Assembly (NCBI GenBank): GCA_021371965.1
Contig: JAJFVE010000012.1
Span: 1-22,828 of the forward strand
Source of the DNA: Planctomycetaceae bacterium
Lineage (GTDB): Bacteria > Planctomycetota > Phycisphaerae > SM23-33
Length of the DNA stretch: 22,828 nt
Direction of reading: 5' to 3'
The notes beneath the pieces were generated by a model, which saw only the letters and a program-made list of their open reading frames with translations, was not told the origin of the DNA and did no database searches. Positions within the stretch are counted from its first letter, which is position 1, and every line of letters begins with the position of its first letter. Positions 1 through 5,546 of the stretch are shown here, in pieces. The position numbers and the translations under genes are program-made.

Positions 1-89
1 TCGCGCTGGGCCTCGGGGGGCAGATGCTCGTGCGAGTCGATGATTTGCAGTTCGTTGATAAAGCCCAGCAGTTCGTCATAAGCGGCCAT
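1..89 (-). CDS. N-terminal fragment of an amidohydrolase-like protein (runs off the window)
   Basis: Only the first 29 codons are present; the gene reads leftwards out of the window. The ATG at 89-87 has an AGGAG ribosome-binding site 6 bases upstream, which fixes the start. The peptide begins MAAYDELLGFINELQ and continues IIDSHEHLPPEAQR. An Ile-Asp-Ser-His-Glu-His-Leu stretch near the N-terminus is typical of the first metal-binding strand (HxH) of amidohydrolase-superfamily TIM barrels, such as amidohydrolase_2 proteins. That family assignment is inference from one short motif. The substrate cannot be named. The gene runs in the same direction as the PEP-CTERM gene but is separated from it by a strong terminator, so it needs its own promoter in 90-150, which I could not identify. 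Confidence 0.6.
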   Translation of the reverse strand, partial: MAAYDELLGFINELQIIDSHEHLPPEAQR

Positions 90-143
90 GGTCGGCTCCT
101 GTGTGAAGGCGGTATTCTACGGGCGAGGGGGAAACGTGTGCAT

Positions 144-177
144 AAAAAAAACAGGCGAGCCCGCAAGGGCCCGCCTG
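144..177 (-). terminator. Rho-independent terminator of the PEP-CTERM gene
   Basis: On the minus strand CAGGCG pairs with CGCCTG (152-157 with 172-177). The stem continues through GGGC/GCCC around a four-base loop (163-166), with one internal mismatch (158/171), and is followed directly by eight T residues (complement of 144-151). It lies 25 bases after the stop codon of the PEP-CTERM gene. Confidence 0.9.
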
Positions 178-201
178 TCGGTGATGACAGAGTCGTACGT
201 T

Positions 202-873
202 CTAGCGTCGGCGCTTCAGGAGCATGCCCAGACCGCCCAGGCCCAGCAGGCTCATCGTGACCGGCTCGGGGATGGGGGTGTATTCATAGGTCACCTTAAC
301 CGTCCCATCGGTCAGGCCGGGGCTGGGGTTGATCGGACCATACCCGCCGTCGGTGCTCAGGGTGGTCTTGATGGAGGACTCCAACGTCGCGTTGAACGTC
401 TCGCCCGCAAATGTGGCGATGAACGTGCTGAGGCTGCTGGTGGTGAAGGCCGAGTTGCTGTCAGAACCCGTGCCACCAGTCACGCCGAAGGCGTCGTCGC
501 CGATGTAGTCCGGACTGGCGTCGTTGTCGGCACTGACCGAGCCGCTACCGGACTGGACGGGCACGGCCGTCACCGCTATCAGATTGAGCGGAGCAGAGGC
601 CTTAACCGTGGCGCCGATCTGGAGAGTGACCGATGAGGCGACGCCTCCCTCGTTGTCCCAGGCAATGCTTCCGGCGTTGGTGTTTGCGTTCAACTGCAGC
701 GTCACTTTGGTCAACGTCCCCAAGGCCGGATCAAACTTGGTCAGCGGGACGAGCAGCCCTGAAAACGATACACTGGTCGGACCGTACGTGTTGCTGTAGC
801 TGATCGTATCCGCCTGGGCATACGAAACCGTCAGCAGTGAAACGACGCAGATACTTAGGATTGCCGTTCTCAT
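202..873 (-). CDS. PEP-CTERM sorting domain protein, choice-of-anchor-like
   Basis: A 223-residue secreted protein. Residues 1-21 form a Sec signal peptide (MRTAILSIC, hydrophobic core, cleavage after AQA). The C-terminus carries a PEP-CTERM sorting signal: Pro-Glu-Pro, a Leu/Gly-rich membrane segment and a terminal KRRR. Such tails are recognised by exosortase systems that process and anchor exported proteins, often together with exopolysaccharide. The central region is Ser/Thr/Gly-rich, low in Cys and probably beta-rich. A segment with LTKFDPALGTLTKVTLQL resembles the choice-of-anchor E type of PEP-CTERM ectodomain, which I infer from pattern only. The ATG at 873 has AAGGAG upstream (884-889). 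A consensus promoter precedes it and a hairpin terminator follows, so it is a single-gene transcription unit. No exosortase gene is in the window. Confidence 0.9.
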   Translation of the reverse strand: MRTAILSICVVSLLTVSYAQADTISYSNTYGPTSVSFSGLLVPLTKFDPALGTLTKVTLQLNANTNAGSIAWDNEGGVASSVTLQIGATVKASAPLNLIAVTAVPVQSGSGSVSADNDASPDYIGDDAFGVTGGTGSDSNSAFTTSSLSTFIATFAGETFNATLESSIKTTLSTDGGYGPINPSPGLTDGTVKVTYEYTPIPEPVTMSLLGLGGLGMLLKRRR

Positions 874-939
874 TCCTCTAGCTCCTTTTGTGGGCCTTAG
901 TGGCCACCTGAACTGGACCTGTCTCCATGCTCGGTCTGT

Positions 940-968
940 ATATTAATTGCACATCACATTTTTGTCAA
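940..968 (-). promoter_or_regulatory. Sigma-70-like promoter of the PEP-CTERM gene
   Basis: The minus strand has TTGACA (complement of 963-968), a 17-base spacer and TAATAT (complement of 940-945), close to housekeeping consensus. Transcription would start near 933, giving a leader of about 60 bases that contains the AAGGAG ribosome-binding site. Confidence 0.8.
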
Positions 969-1256
969 GAACTATTACCGAGTCACCAGAAATTTCATTT
1001 CCCTCTCCTTCGATGTATTGCCGGTTTGAGGCCGGCATTTCCCTCGCGACTTTGAATCGCGTCCGTCCGTTTCCCTTCCGTTGACAGTCCCAAGTTAAGG
1101 CACAACTCAAATTCCGTCAAGATGCAAAACAGCACAATTCAAACAAAATGTTCTTGAGAAAACACGACGGCTTTTTCCGTGGAAAGCATGTCGTTTTCGT
1201 GCCTTGGCGGGTAAGATCGTGTCCATCGTGGACCTGTAAGGAAGTGGGAGTTTGTG
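969..1256. other. Intergenic region between divergent genes
   Basis: Together with the PEP-CTERM leader, this makes about 380 bases without a gene. It holds a weak stem-loop (GCCGG 1020-1024 with CCGGC 1032-1036), AT-rich stretches near 1080-1160, and no convincing coding signal on either strand. A possible -10 (TAAGAT, 1212-1217) lies 40 bases before the zinc-ribbon gene without a good -35 partner. Confidence 0.5.
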
Positions 1257-1730
1257 ATGATCACATTCAATTGCACGCACTGCAGCCGCCAGATCAGCGC
1301 CTTGTCCGACCAATCGGGCAGGACGATTCCTTGTCCCGCGTGCGGGCAGCCGCTGGTGGTTCCACGCGACACGCGCGAACCGCTGGAGTCGCTGGCCGAC
1401 ATGATGAGCGAACCGGGGCCGATCGGTCCGCGGCGCCGGCGATTGCCGGCCAAGGCGAGCGGGCCCAACGGCGCGGCCGTCGCGTCGTTTGTACTGGGGC
1501 TGGTCTGCCTGACGATACCGATCGTGGCCTTGCTCCTCGTTCAGTTCATGTGTCTGGGCATAGCGATGGTGGGTGTGTGCGCCATCGTCGGCGGTATCTT
1601 GGGAGTGACCGGCTACCAGCAGGCCCTGCGCACACGGCGCGGGAAAGCCCTCGCCATTGCCGGGACGATCATGTGCTTGGTCCCGATGTTGCTGACGATC
1701 CTGCTGTTCTTCCGCGGCCGCGGGATATGA
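1257..1730 (+). CDS. Zinc-ribbon plus membrane-domain protein (DUF4190-like)
   Basis: A 157-residue protein of unknown function. The N-terminus is a small zinc ribbon: Cys6-x2-Cys9 and Cys26-Pro-Ala-Cys29-Gly, the usual spacing for a four-cysteine zinc knuckle. A charged linker with RRRR follows (about residues 58-62). Next come two to three hydrophobic segments (about 73-120 and 134-152), resembling the DUF4190 membrane domain often found behind a zinc ribbon in planctomycetes. The start is ATG 1257; an in-frame GTG at 1254 is an alternative. Purine-rich AAGGAAGTGGGAG sits 6 bases before the ATG. It is followed by the promoter of the next gene and so is probably its own unit. The family call is by pattern, and no catalytic role is evident. 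Confidence 0.8.
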   Translation: MITFNCTHCSRQISALSDQSGRTIPCPACGQPLVVPRDTREPLESLADMMSEPGPIGPRRRRLPAKASGPNGAAVASFVLGLVCLTIPIVALLLVQFMCLGIAMVGVCAIVGGILGVTGYQQALRTRRGKALAIAGTIMCLVPMLLTILLFFRGRGI

Positions 1731-1812
1731 CGCTCCCTACGCTGGCAGCCGTGAACATGGCGGCTGAACAACGGCCGCCTGGCACCGGTCCGCACATGCC
1801 TCTCAACCGATG

Positions 1813-1842
1813 TTTGAAAATACTGGCGCCAGCCTGTATAAT
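1813..1842 (+). promoter_or_regulatory. Consensus promoter of the LeuA-like synthase gene
   Basis: TTGAAA (1813-1818), an 18-base spacer and a perfect TATAAT (1837-1842). The start site would be near 1849. This promoter lies inside the longest possible reading frame (ATG 1810), so that frame start cannot be the real start codon. The ATG at 1894 then has a leader of about 45 bases. Confidence 0.8.
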
Positions 1843-1893
1843 GCGGCACGCCAATGGGAACGGGCTGCCTCCGTTGCGGAGCACGATCGTAGG

Positions 1894-3228
1894 ATGAGTA
1901 TCTTGGCCGAAAATATCAAAAAGTACGCGTTGCAGGACATCGACGAGCCGCAGCTCTATCGCGAGCAGTTTCCCTACAGTAAGCTGCCGCGCGTGCTCTT
2001 CGACGCCAAGGACGTGCCGATGGCCCCGGCCCCGGACATCTGGGTCACCGACACGACGTTCCGCGACGGTCAGCAGGCCCGCCCCCCCTACAGCGTCGAG
2101 CAGATCGTCGACCTGTACAAGCTCATCAGCAAGCTCGACAACGGCACGGGCACCATCCGCGCCTCGGAGTTTTTCCTGTATTCCAAGAAGGACCGCGAGG
2201 CCGTCGACAAGTGCCGCGAGTTGGGCCTGAAGTTTCCCGAAGTGACCGGGTGGATTCTCGCCCGCAAGCAGGACTTCAAGATCGTCAAGGAGATGGGCCT
2301 GGCCGAGACGGGCATCCTGACGAGCTGCAGCGACTACCACATTTTCCTCAAGCTCAAGAAGTCGCGCAAGCAGGCGATGGACCTGTACCTGGAGATCGCC
2401 CGCACGGCGTTGGAAGAAGGCATCCGCATCCGCTGCCACTTCGAGGACATCACGCGCGCCGACATCTACGGGTTCGTCATCCCGCTGGCCCAGCAGCTCA
2501 TGCTCCTGCGCCAGCAGTACAAGCTCGACGTCAAGATTCGCCTGTGCGACACGCTGGGCTTCGGCGTCCCGTGGGCGCAGGCGGCCCTGCCGCGGTCGGT
2601 GCCCAAGATCGTCCACGCGATGATCCACGACGCCGGCGTTCCCGGCGAGCTGCTGGAGTGGCACGGGCACAACGACTTCCACAAGGTCGTGGTCAATCCG
2701 GTGACGGCGTGGCTGTACGGCTGCGCCGCGTGCAACGCCAGCCTGCTGGGCATTGGCGAGCGCACGGGCAACAGCCCGCTCGAGGCGATGGTGGTCGAGG
2801 CCGCCCAGCTTCGCGGACACGACGACCGCGTGAACTACGCGGCCATCACCGAGATCGTGCAGTACTACGAAAAGCGGATCGGCGATGCGATCCCGCACGA
2901 TTACCCTCTGGTGGGGCGTGACTTCAACACCACCCGCGCGGGCATCCACACCGACGGGCTGCTCAAGAGCGAAGAGATCTATAGCTGCTTCGACACGGCC
3001 GCCATTCTCGACCGCCCCGCCGGGGTCGTCATCACCGACAAGTGCGGCGCCGCGGGCATCAAGCACTGGATCTCGTCGCACTACAAGGTCGACGTTCCCA
3101 AGGACGACTCGCGCCTGCGGGCGATTTTCGATATCGTGCAGGCCGAGTACGACGACGGACGCACGACGTCCATCAGCGACGACGAAATGCACGCCTGGTA
3201 CGCGCGGTTCTTCCAGGGCAAGCGGTAG
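1894..3228 (+). CDS. LeuA/homocitrate-synthase family acyltransferase; Re-citrate synthase candidate
   Basis: A 444-residue enzyme of the HMGL-like (DRE-TIM) family, whose members condense acetyl-CoA with a 2-oxoacid. Visible features are the N-terminal DTTFRDGQQ metal/substrate loop, the metal-binding HGHND box (HxH), and the glycine-rich GIGERTGN motif. An accessory segment (AGIHTDGLLK, about residue 350) corresponds to the region just after the barrel in isopropylmalate synthases. At 444 residues it is shorter than LeuA (about 510) and has no obvious C-terminal LeuA regulatory domain, so leucine feedback is unlikely. The opening 'TFRDGQQARPPYS' resembles annotated homocitrate/Re-citrate synthases of anaerobes, but substrate cannot be read from sequence; homocitrate, citramalate or isopropylmalate synthase remain possible. 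The start at 1894 is chosen because a promoter overlaps the upstream alternative at 1810; its ribosome-binding site is weak. Probably monocistronic. Confidence 0.85.
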   Translation: MSILAENIKKYALQDIDEPQLYREQFPYSKLPRVLFDAKDVPMAPAPDIWVTDTTFRDGQQARPPYSVEQIVDLYKLISKLDNGTGTIRASEFFLYSKKDREAVDKCRELGLKFPEVTGWILARKQDFKIVKEMGLAETGILTSCSDYHIFLKLKKSRKQAMDLYLEIARTALEEGIRIRCHFEDITRADIYGFVIPLAQQLMLLRQQYKLDVKIRLCDTLGFGVPWAQAALPRSVPKIVHAMIHDAGVPGELLEWHGHNDFHKVVVNPVTAWLYGCAACNASLLGIGERTGNSPLEAMVVEAAQLRGHDDRVNYAAITEIVQYYEKRIGDAIPHDYPLVGRDFNTTRAGIHTDGLLKSEEIYSCFDTAAILDRPAGVVITDKCGAAGIKHWISSHYKVDVPKDDSRLRAIFDIVQAEYDDGRTTSISDDEMHAWYARFFQGKR

Positions 3229-3402
3229 TGGGTAATCGGTAATTGGCTAACTCGTTAGCTGGTTGACTGGTTACTGCAAAATAGTCTTGCTGGCGAAAGC
3301 CAAAGCGCAATTGCGAACTAACCAGTTAAACCAAACAACGAGTTAACCAACCAGTCAGCCAATCAACCAGTTAACGGGCCAACCAGTTAACCAATCAACC
3401 TT
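3229..3402. repeat. TAACCAGTT-type imperfect inverted repeat with internal hairpins
   Basis: The stretch after the synthase gene is built from short units related to AACCAGTTAACC and its complement GGTTGACTGGTT. Arm 3243-3273 pairs imperfectly with 3319-3350, giving about 30 bases with few mismatches. The enclosed segment holds a TGGC-GAAA-GCCA hairpin (3291-3302) and the palindrome CGCAATTGCG (3306-3315). Further units run on to about 3400. It has no coding potential. It could act as a transcription-end structure or be a non-autonomous repeat. Confidence 0.8.
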
Positions 3403-3449
3403 TTGCGCCGCCCGCGCCAAAAACATGTGGCGCTGCTGGGGCGGTCAGC

Positions 3450-3455
3450 TATACT
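3450..3455 (+). promoter_or_regulatory. Possible -10 box giving a leaderless YkgJ-type transcript
   Basis: TATACT ends 7 bases before the ATG at 3463, so transcription would begin at or next to the start codon. The -35 region (about 3427-3432) is poor. There is no Shine-Dalgarno sequence, which agrees with a leaderless message, but a single hexamer is weak evidence. Confidence 0.35.
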
Positions 3456-3462
3456 ACCAAGG

Positions 3463-3906
3463 ATGGATTCCCACACTGACACAGCGCCCTGGTATTTCAC
3501 TGGTCTGGCATTTGAATGCACCGCCTGCGGGCGGTGCTGTGCCGGGCCGGACGAGGGGTACGTCTGGGTGACCGAGGCCGACATCAAGGCCATCGCCGAC
3601 TACCTGCACATCACGCCGCAGGAAATGCGCCGCAAGTACGTGCGGACCGTCGGGCGGCGGCAGAGTCTCGTCGAGTTCAAGCGAACGCATGACTGCGTGT
3701 TCCTGACGCCCGAAACGCAGGGCACCCGCACGTGCCGGATCTATCCCGTGCGGCCCATTCAGTGTCGCACGTGGCCGTTCTGGTCCAGCAATCTTCTGCA
3801 CCCGGACACCTGGGCCGAAGCCGGCGCCCGCTGCGCCGGGATCAACCGCGGCCACAACCTTTCCCCCGAGGAAATCGATGAGCGAAGGCGCAGCACGCGC
3901 GAATAG
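3463..3906 (+). CDS. YkgJ-family cysteine-cluster protein (first of a tandem pair)
   Basis: A 147-residue protein of the YkgJ/CxxCxxCC family, annotated as putative zinc- or iron-chelating; the true biochemical role is not established. The N-terminal cluster is Cys19-x2-Cys22-Gly-Arg-Cys25-Cys26. A second cluster follows in the pattern CVFL ... CRIYPVRPIQCRTWPFW, the family's signature (Cys-x-Ile-Tyr-x2-Arg-Pro-x2-Cys-Arg-x-Trp-Pro-Phe), then a later Cys in ARCAG. There is no signal peptide, so it is presumably cytoplasmic. An upstream ATG at 3403 is possible, but its extra 20 residues are unlike the family and precede the -10 box. The 3' end overlaps the next YkgJ-type gene by 29 bases, indicating translational coupling. 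Confidence 0.85.
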   Translation: MDSHTDTAPWYFTGLAFECTACGRCCAGPDEGYVWVTEADIKAIADYLHITPQEMRRKYVRTVGRRQSLVEFKRTHDCVFLTPETQGTRTCRIYPVRPIQCRTWPFWSSNLLHPDTWAEAGARCAGINRGHNLSPEEIDERRRSTRE

Positions 3907-4381
3907 CACCGGGGCCTTGGCGTCGGCTGTCGGCGCCTGCCGCTCCAGCCAGGCCTTCATGGAGGCCCTGGCGCTGATCTACGCCGGCGGCGACGAGGCC
4001 GTCGCCTCGCGAAGCCTCTCCTGCCGCGCCTGCGGGCGATGCTGCAAGTTCGAGCAGGCCGGTCACCGGCTGTTCGTCTCCACCGGCGAGTTGGCGCTGC
4101 TGTCGCTGGCGCCGCTGCCGTCGGCTACATGGCAGCAAGGGCGATGCCCCTACCAGATCGACGATCGCTGCACGGCCCGCCGGCATCGCCCGCTGGGCTG
4201 CCGCGTGTACTTCTGCAACGCCCCCGAGGAGTGGGACGACTTGTACGAGTCGCTGCACGGTCAGATCCGCCAACTGCACCAGAGCAGCCACGTGCCCTAT
4301 GCTTATGTAGAGATGACCGCGGCGGTGCGGATGCTGTCGGAATTTTTCAAAACTACTCTGGCCGCGCGAGCCGATAAATGA
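3878..4381 (+). CDS. YkgJ-family cysteine-cluster protein (second of a tandem pair)
   Basis: A 167-residue relative of the preceding protein. About 45 residues of variable N-terminus are followed by Cys49-x2-Cys52-Gly-Arg-Cys55-Cys56, then a second cluster GRCPYQIDDRCTARRHRPLGCRVYFC. That places two Cys, the Arg-Pro-Leu-Gly-Cys-Arg block and a terminal Cys in family order. GAGGAA ends 4 bases before the ATG at 3878, supporting the start inside the upstream gene. The two proteins share the cluster layout but are otherwise diverged, so this is an old duplication or a co-selected pair rather than a recent copy. They may form a heteromer, which is inference. The C-terminus (about 120-167) is alpha-helical in character with no further motif. 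Confidence 0.85.
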   Translation: MSEGAARANSTGALASAVGACRSSQAFMEALALIYAGGDEAVASRSLSCRACGRCCKFEQAGHRLFVSTGELALLSLAPLPSATWQQGRCPYQIDDRCTARRHRPLGCRVYFCNAPEEWDDLYESLHGQIRQLHQSSHVPYAYVEMTAAVRMLSEFFKTTLAARADK

Positions 4382-4466
4382 TATGAAGGATTAGCGCGGA
4401 CGTGGCTCCGCAGCCGATCCCCATCCGGGCCATGGCGGGCCCGGGACGAATATAAGGTGGAACTTT

Positions 4467-4787
4467 ATGAAGCAGCTTATGGTGATCCCGGCATTGTGCG
4501 CGATCCTTGTCCTGACCAGCGGGTGCGGTTGTGGCGCTCGCAACACCGCCGTCGCTACCGACGCCAGCAGCGTCAACAACAACGACGGCACCCCCTGCTG
4601 CTCCTGCAACCCGCTCAACTGCGTCCATTGCCCCACGCCGACCGACTCGGCTATCGAGCGCGATTACCGCGTGGCGCAGATCCAGGACCTCCAGGACAAG
4701 CAGCGCGTGGACGACTGGGACGCGTTCTGGCTGATCGACCACAGCTCGCGCCTGTCGTACTGGCATGCGGGCTTCGGTCATCCCTGA
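4467..4787 (+). CDS. Small cysteine-rich lipoprotein, function unknown
   Basis: A 106-residue protein with a lipoprotein signal peptide: MKQLMVIPA, a hydrophobic core and the lipobox LTSGC, so Cys20 would be lipidated and the protein anchored to a membrane outside the cytoplasm. After a low-complexity Asn/Ser linker comes a dense cysteine patch, Cys44, Cys45, Cys47, Cys52 and Cys55 (PCCSCNPLNCVHCP), suited to metal binding or disulphides. The C-terminal half is charged (RVAQIQDLQDKQRVDDWDAFW). AAGGTGG lies about 7 bases before the ATG. I do not recognise the family. It follows the YkgJ-type pair by 85 bases on the same strand, so it may be cotranscribed with them, but no shared role is demonstrated. 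Confidence 0.75.
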   Translation: MKQLMVIPALCAILVLTSGCGCGARNTAVATDASSVNNNDGTPCCSCNPLNCVHCPTPTDSAIERDYRVAQIQDLQDKQRVDDWDAFWLIDHSSRLSYWHAGFGHP

Positions 4788-4809
4788 TCGCGCGAGGTAT
4801 GAAACGCGC

Positions 4810-4847
4810 CGTCTGCTGGCGTCTGCAGACCTCTTTGCGAGCAGACG
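4810..4847. repeat. Nested GTCTGC inverted repeat upstream of coaD
   Basis: CGTCTGCT (4810-4817) pairs with AGCAGACG (4840-4847), and the palindrome GTCTGCAGAC (4821-4830) sits between them, so the same hexamer occurs four times in 38 bases. There is no T-run on either side. It may be a leader structure of coaD, an operator, or a weak terminator of the lipoprotein gene. Confidence 0.5.
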
Positions 4848-4886
4848 ACCCGCCGGAGTGGTCCTGAAGTGACCACGCGAACCGTC

Positions 4887-5408
4887 ATGGCCAAATCCAA
4901 CCAGCGCATCGCCGTGTTTCCGGGAACATTCGACCCGGTCCATCTTGGGCACATCGACCTGATCGAACGCAGTGCCGCCCTCTTCGACCGCCTCGTTGTC
5001 GGCATCGGCGAGAATCCGGAAAAGACCGCCCTGATGGACCTGCCGGCCCGCAAGGCGCTGATCGAGAACCTGACTGCGCATCTGGGCAATGTCACCGTCG
5101 AGATTTACCGCGGCCTGACCGTCGCCTTCGCCCAGCGTCTCGGGGCAGGCGTCATCCTCAGGGGCATCCGCCACGTGGGCGATCTGGATTTCGAGATGCG
5201 GATGGCCGTCACCAATCGCTCCGTAAGCGGGCTGGACACGCTGTTCATCATGGCCTCGCCGCAGTACCTCTTCCTGTCGTCGAGCCTGATCAAGCAGATC
5301 GCGGCCGGCGGCGGCGACGTGGCCTCAATGGTCCCCCCCGAGGCCCTGCAGCACCTCAAGCGGAAGGCACCCGGCATAAAAAAAAGGCGTCAGGGGAGGG
5401 GAGCCTGA
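4887..5408 (+). CDS. coaD: Phosphopantetheine adenylyltransferase
   Basis: CoaD transfers AMP from ATP to 4'-phosphopantetheine, making dephospho-CoA, the penultimate step of coenzyme A synthesis in the cytoplasm. Visible motifs are the nucleotidyltransferase signature GTFDPVHLGH near the N-terminus, the RGIRHVGDLDFEMRMA helix (Arg/Asp/Glu binding pocket) and the SSSLIKQIAAGG loop corresponding to the ISSTxxR motif. The ATG at 4887 gives 173 residues and a normal family N-terminus. An in-frame GTG at 4869, with GGAG 10 bases upstream, would add six residues. The family is usually about 160 residues. The extra C-terminal residues (KKRRQGRGA) are encoded by the A-run and stem of the terminator that serves the opposite strand, so the tail is probably non-essential. 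Confidence 0.95.
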   Translation: MAKSNQRIAVFPGTFDPVHLGHIDLIERSAALFDRLVVGIGENPEKTALMDLPARKALIENLTAHLGNVTVEIYRGLTVAFAQRLGAGVILRGIRHVGDLDFEMRMAVTNRSVSGLDTLFIMASPQYLFLSSSLIKQIAAGGGDVASMVPPEALQHLKRKAPGIKKRRQGRGA

Positions 5409-5412
5409 CGCC
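5378..5412 (-). terminator. Rho-independent terminator (minus strand) overlapping the coaD 3' end
   Basis: On the minus strand GGCGTCAGG and CCTGACGCC form a perfect 9-bp stem (5386-5394 with 5404-5412) around a C-rich 9-base loop, followed by eight T residues (complement of 5378-5385). It would end transcripts from nadD and from the internal promoter at 5461-5489. The coaD stop codon (5406-5408) is inside the stem. Confidence 0.9.
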
Positions 5413-5454
5413 CATTGGAATTTGACAGCCAGAGGAGGGAGTCCGGCCGCCAAC
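5378..5454 (-). ncRNA. Candidate small RNA between nadD and coaD
   Basis: A near-consensus minus-strand promoter (5461-5489) lies about 75 bases upstream of a perfect terminator hairpin, with no open reading frame between them. The predicted transcript of about 75 nt has an unpaired-looking segment TCCCTCCTCT (complement of 5431-5440) and a terminator loop CTCCCCTCC. Both are C-rich and complementary to GGAGG-type ribosome-binding sites, the usual design of small RNAs that block translation initiation. Alternatives are that the promoter only makes antisense to coaD, or that it is inactive. Existence and targets are inference. Confidence 0.4.
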
Positions 5455-5460
5455 AGAATC

Positions 5461-5489
5461 AATATACTTCAGATGGGGAAATTGGTCAA
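5461..5489 (-). promoter_or_regulatory. Near-consensus promoter firing towards coaD
   Basis: Minus strand TTGACC (complement of 5484-5489), 17-base spacer, TATATT (complement of 5461-5466). It lies downstream of the nadD stop codon (5547), so it cannot serve nadD. The only thing before the terminator is about 75 bases of non-coding DNA. Confidence 0.65.
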
Positions 5490-5546
5490 GGCGAAACAGC
5501 CGAAAAGGCCGCAAATTCCTGTAAATCAGAGAATAAGGATTTCCAC

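Noticed and set aside
1080..1110. TTGACA at 1081-1086 as a promoter for the zinc-ribbon gene
   Set aside because: No -10 box at 16-18 bases, and it would leave a leader of well over 100 bases.
1669..3192. A 507-codon minus-strand frame opposite the LeuA-like gene
   Set aside because: Same shadow effect; the plus strand has catalytic motifs and a consensus promoter.
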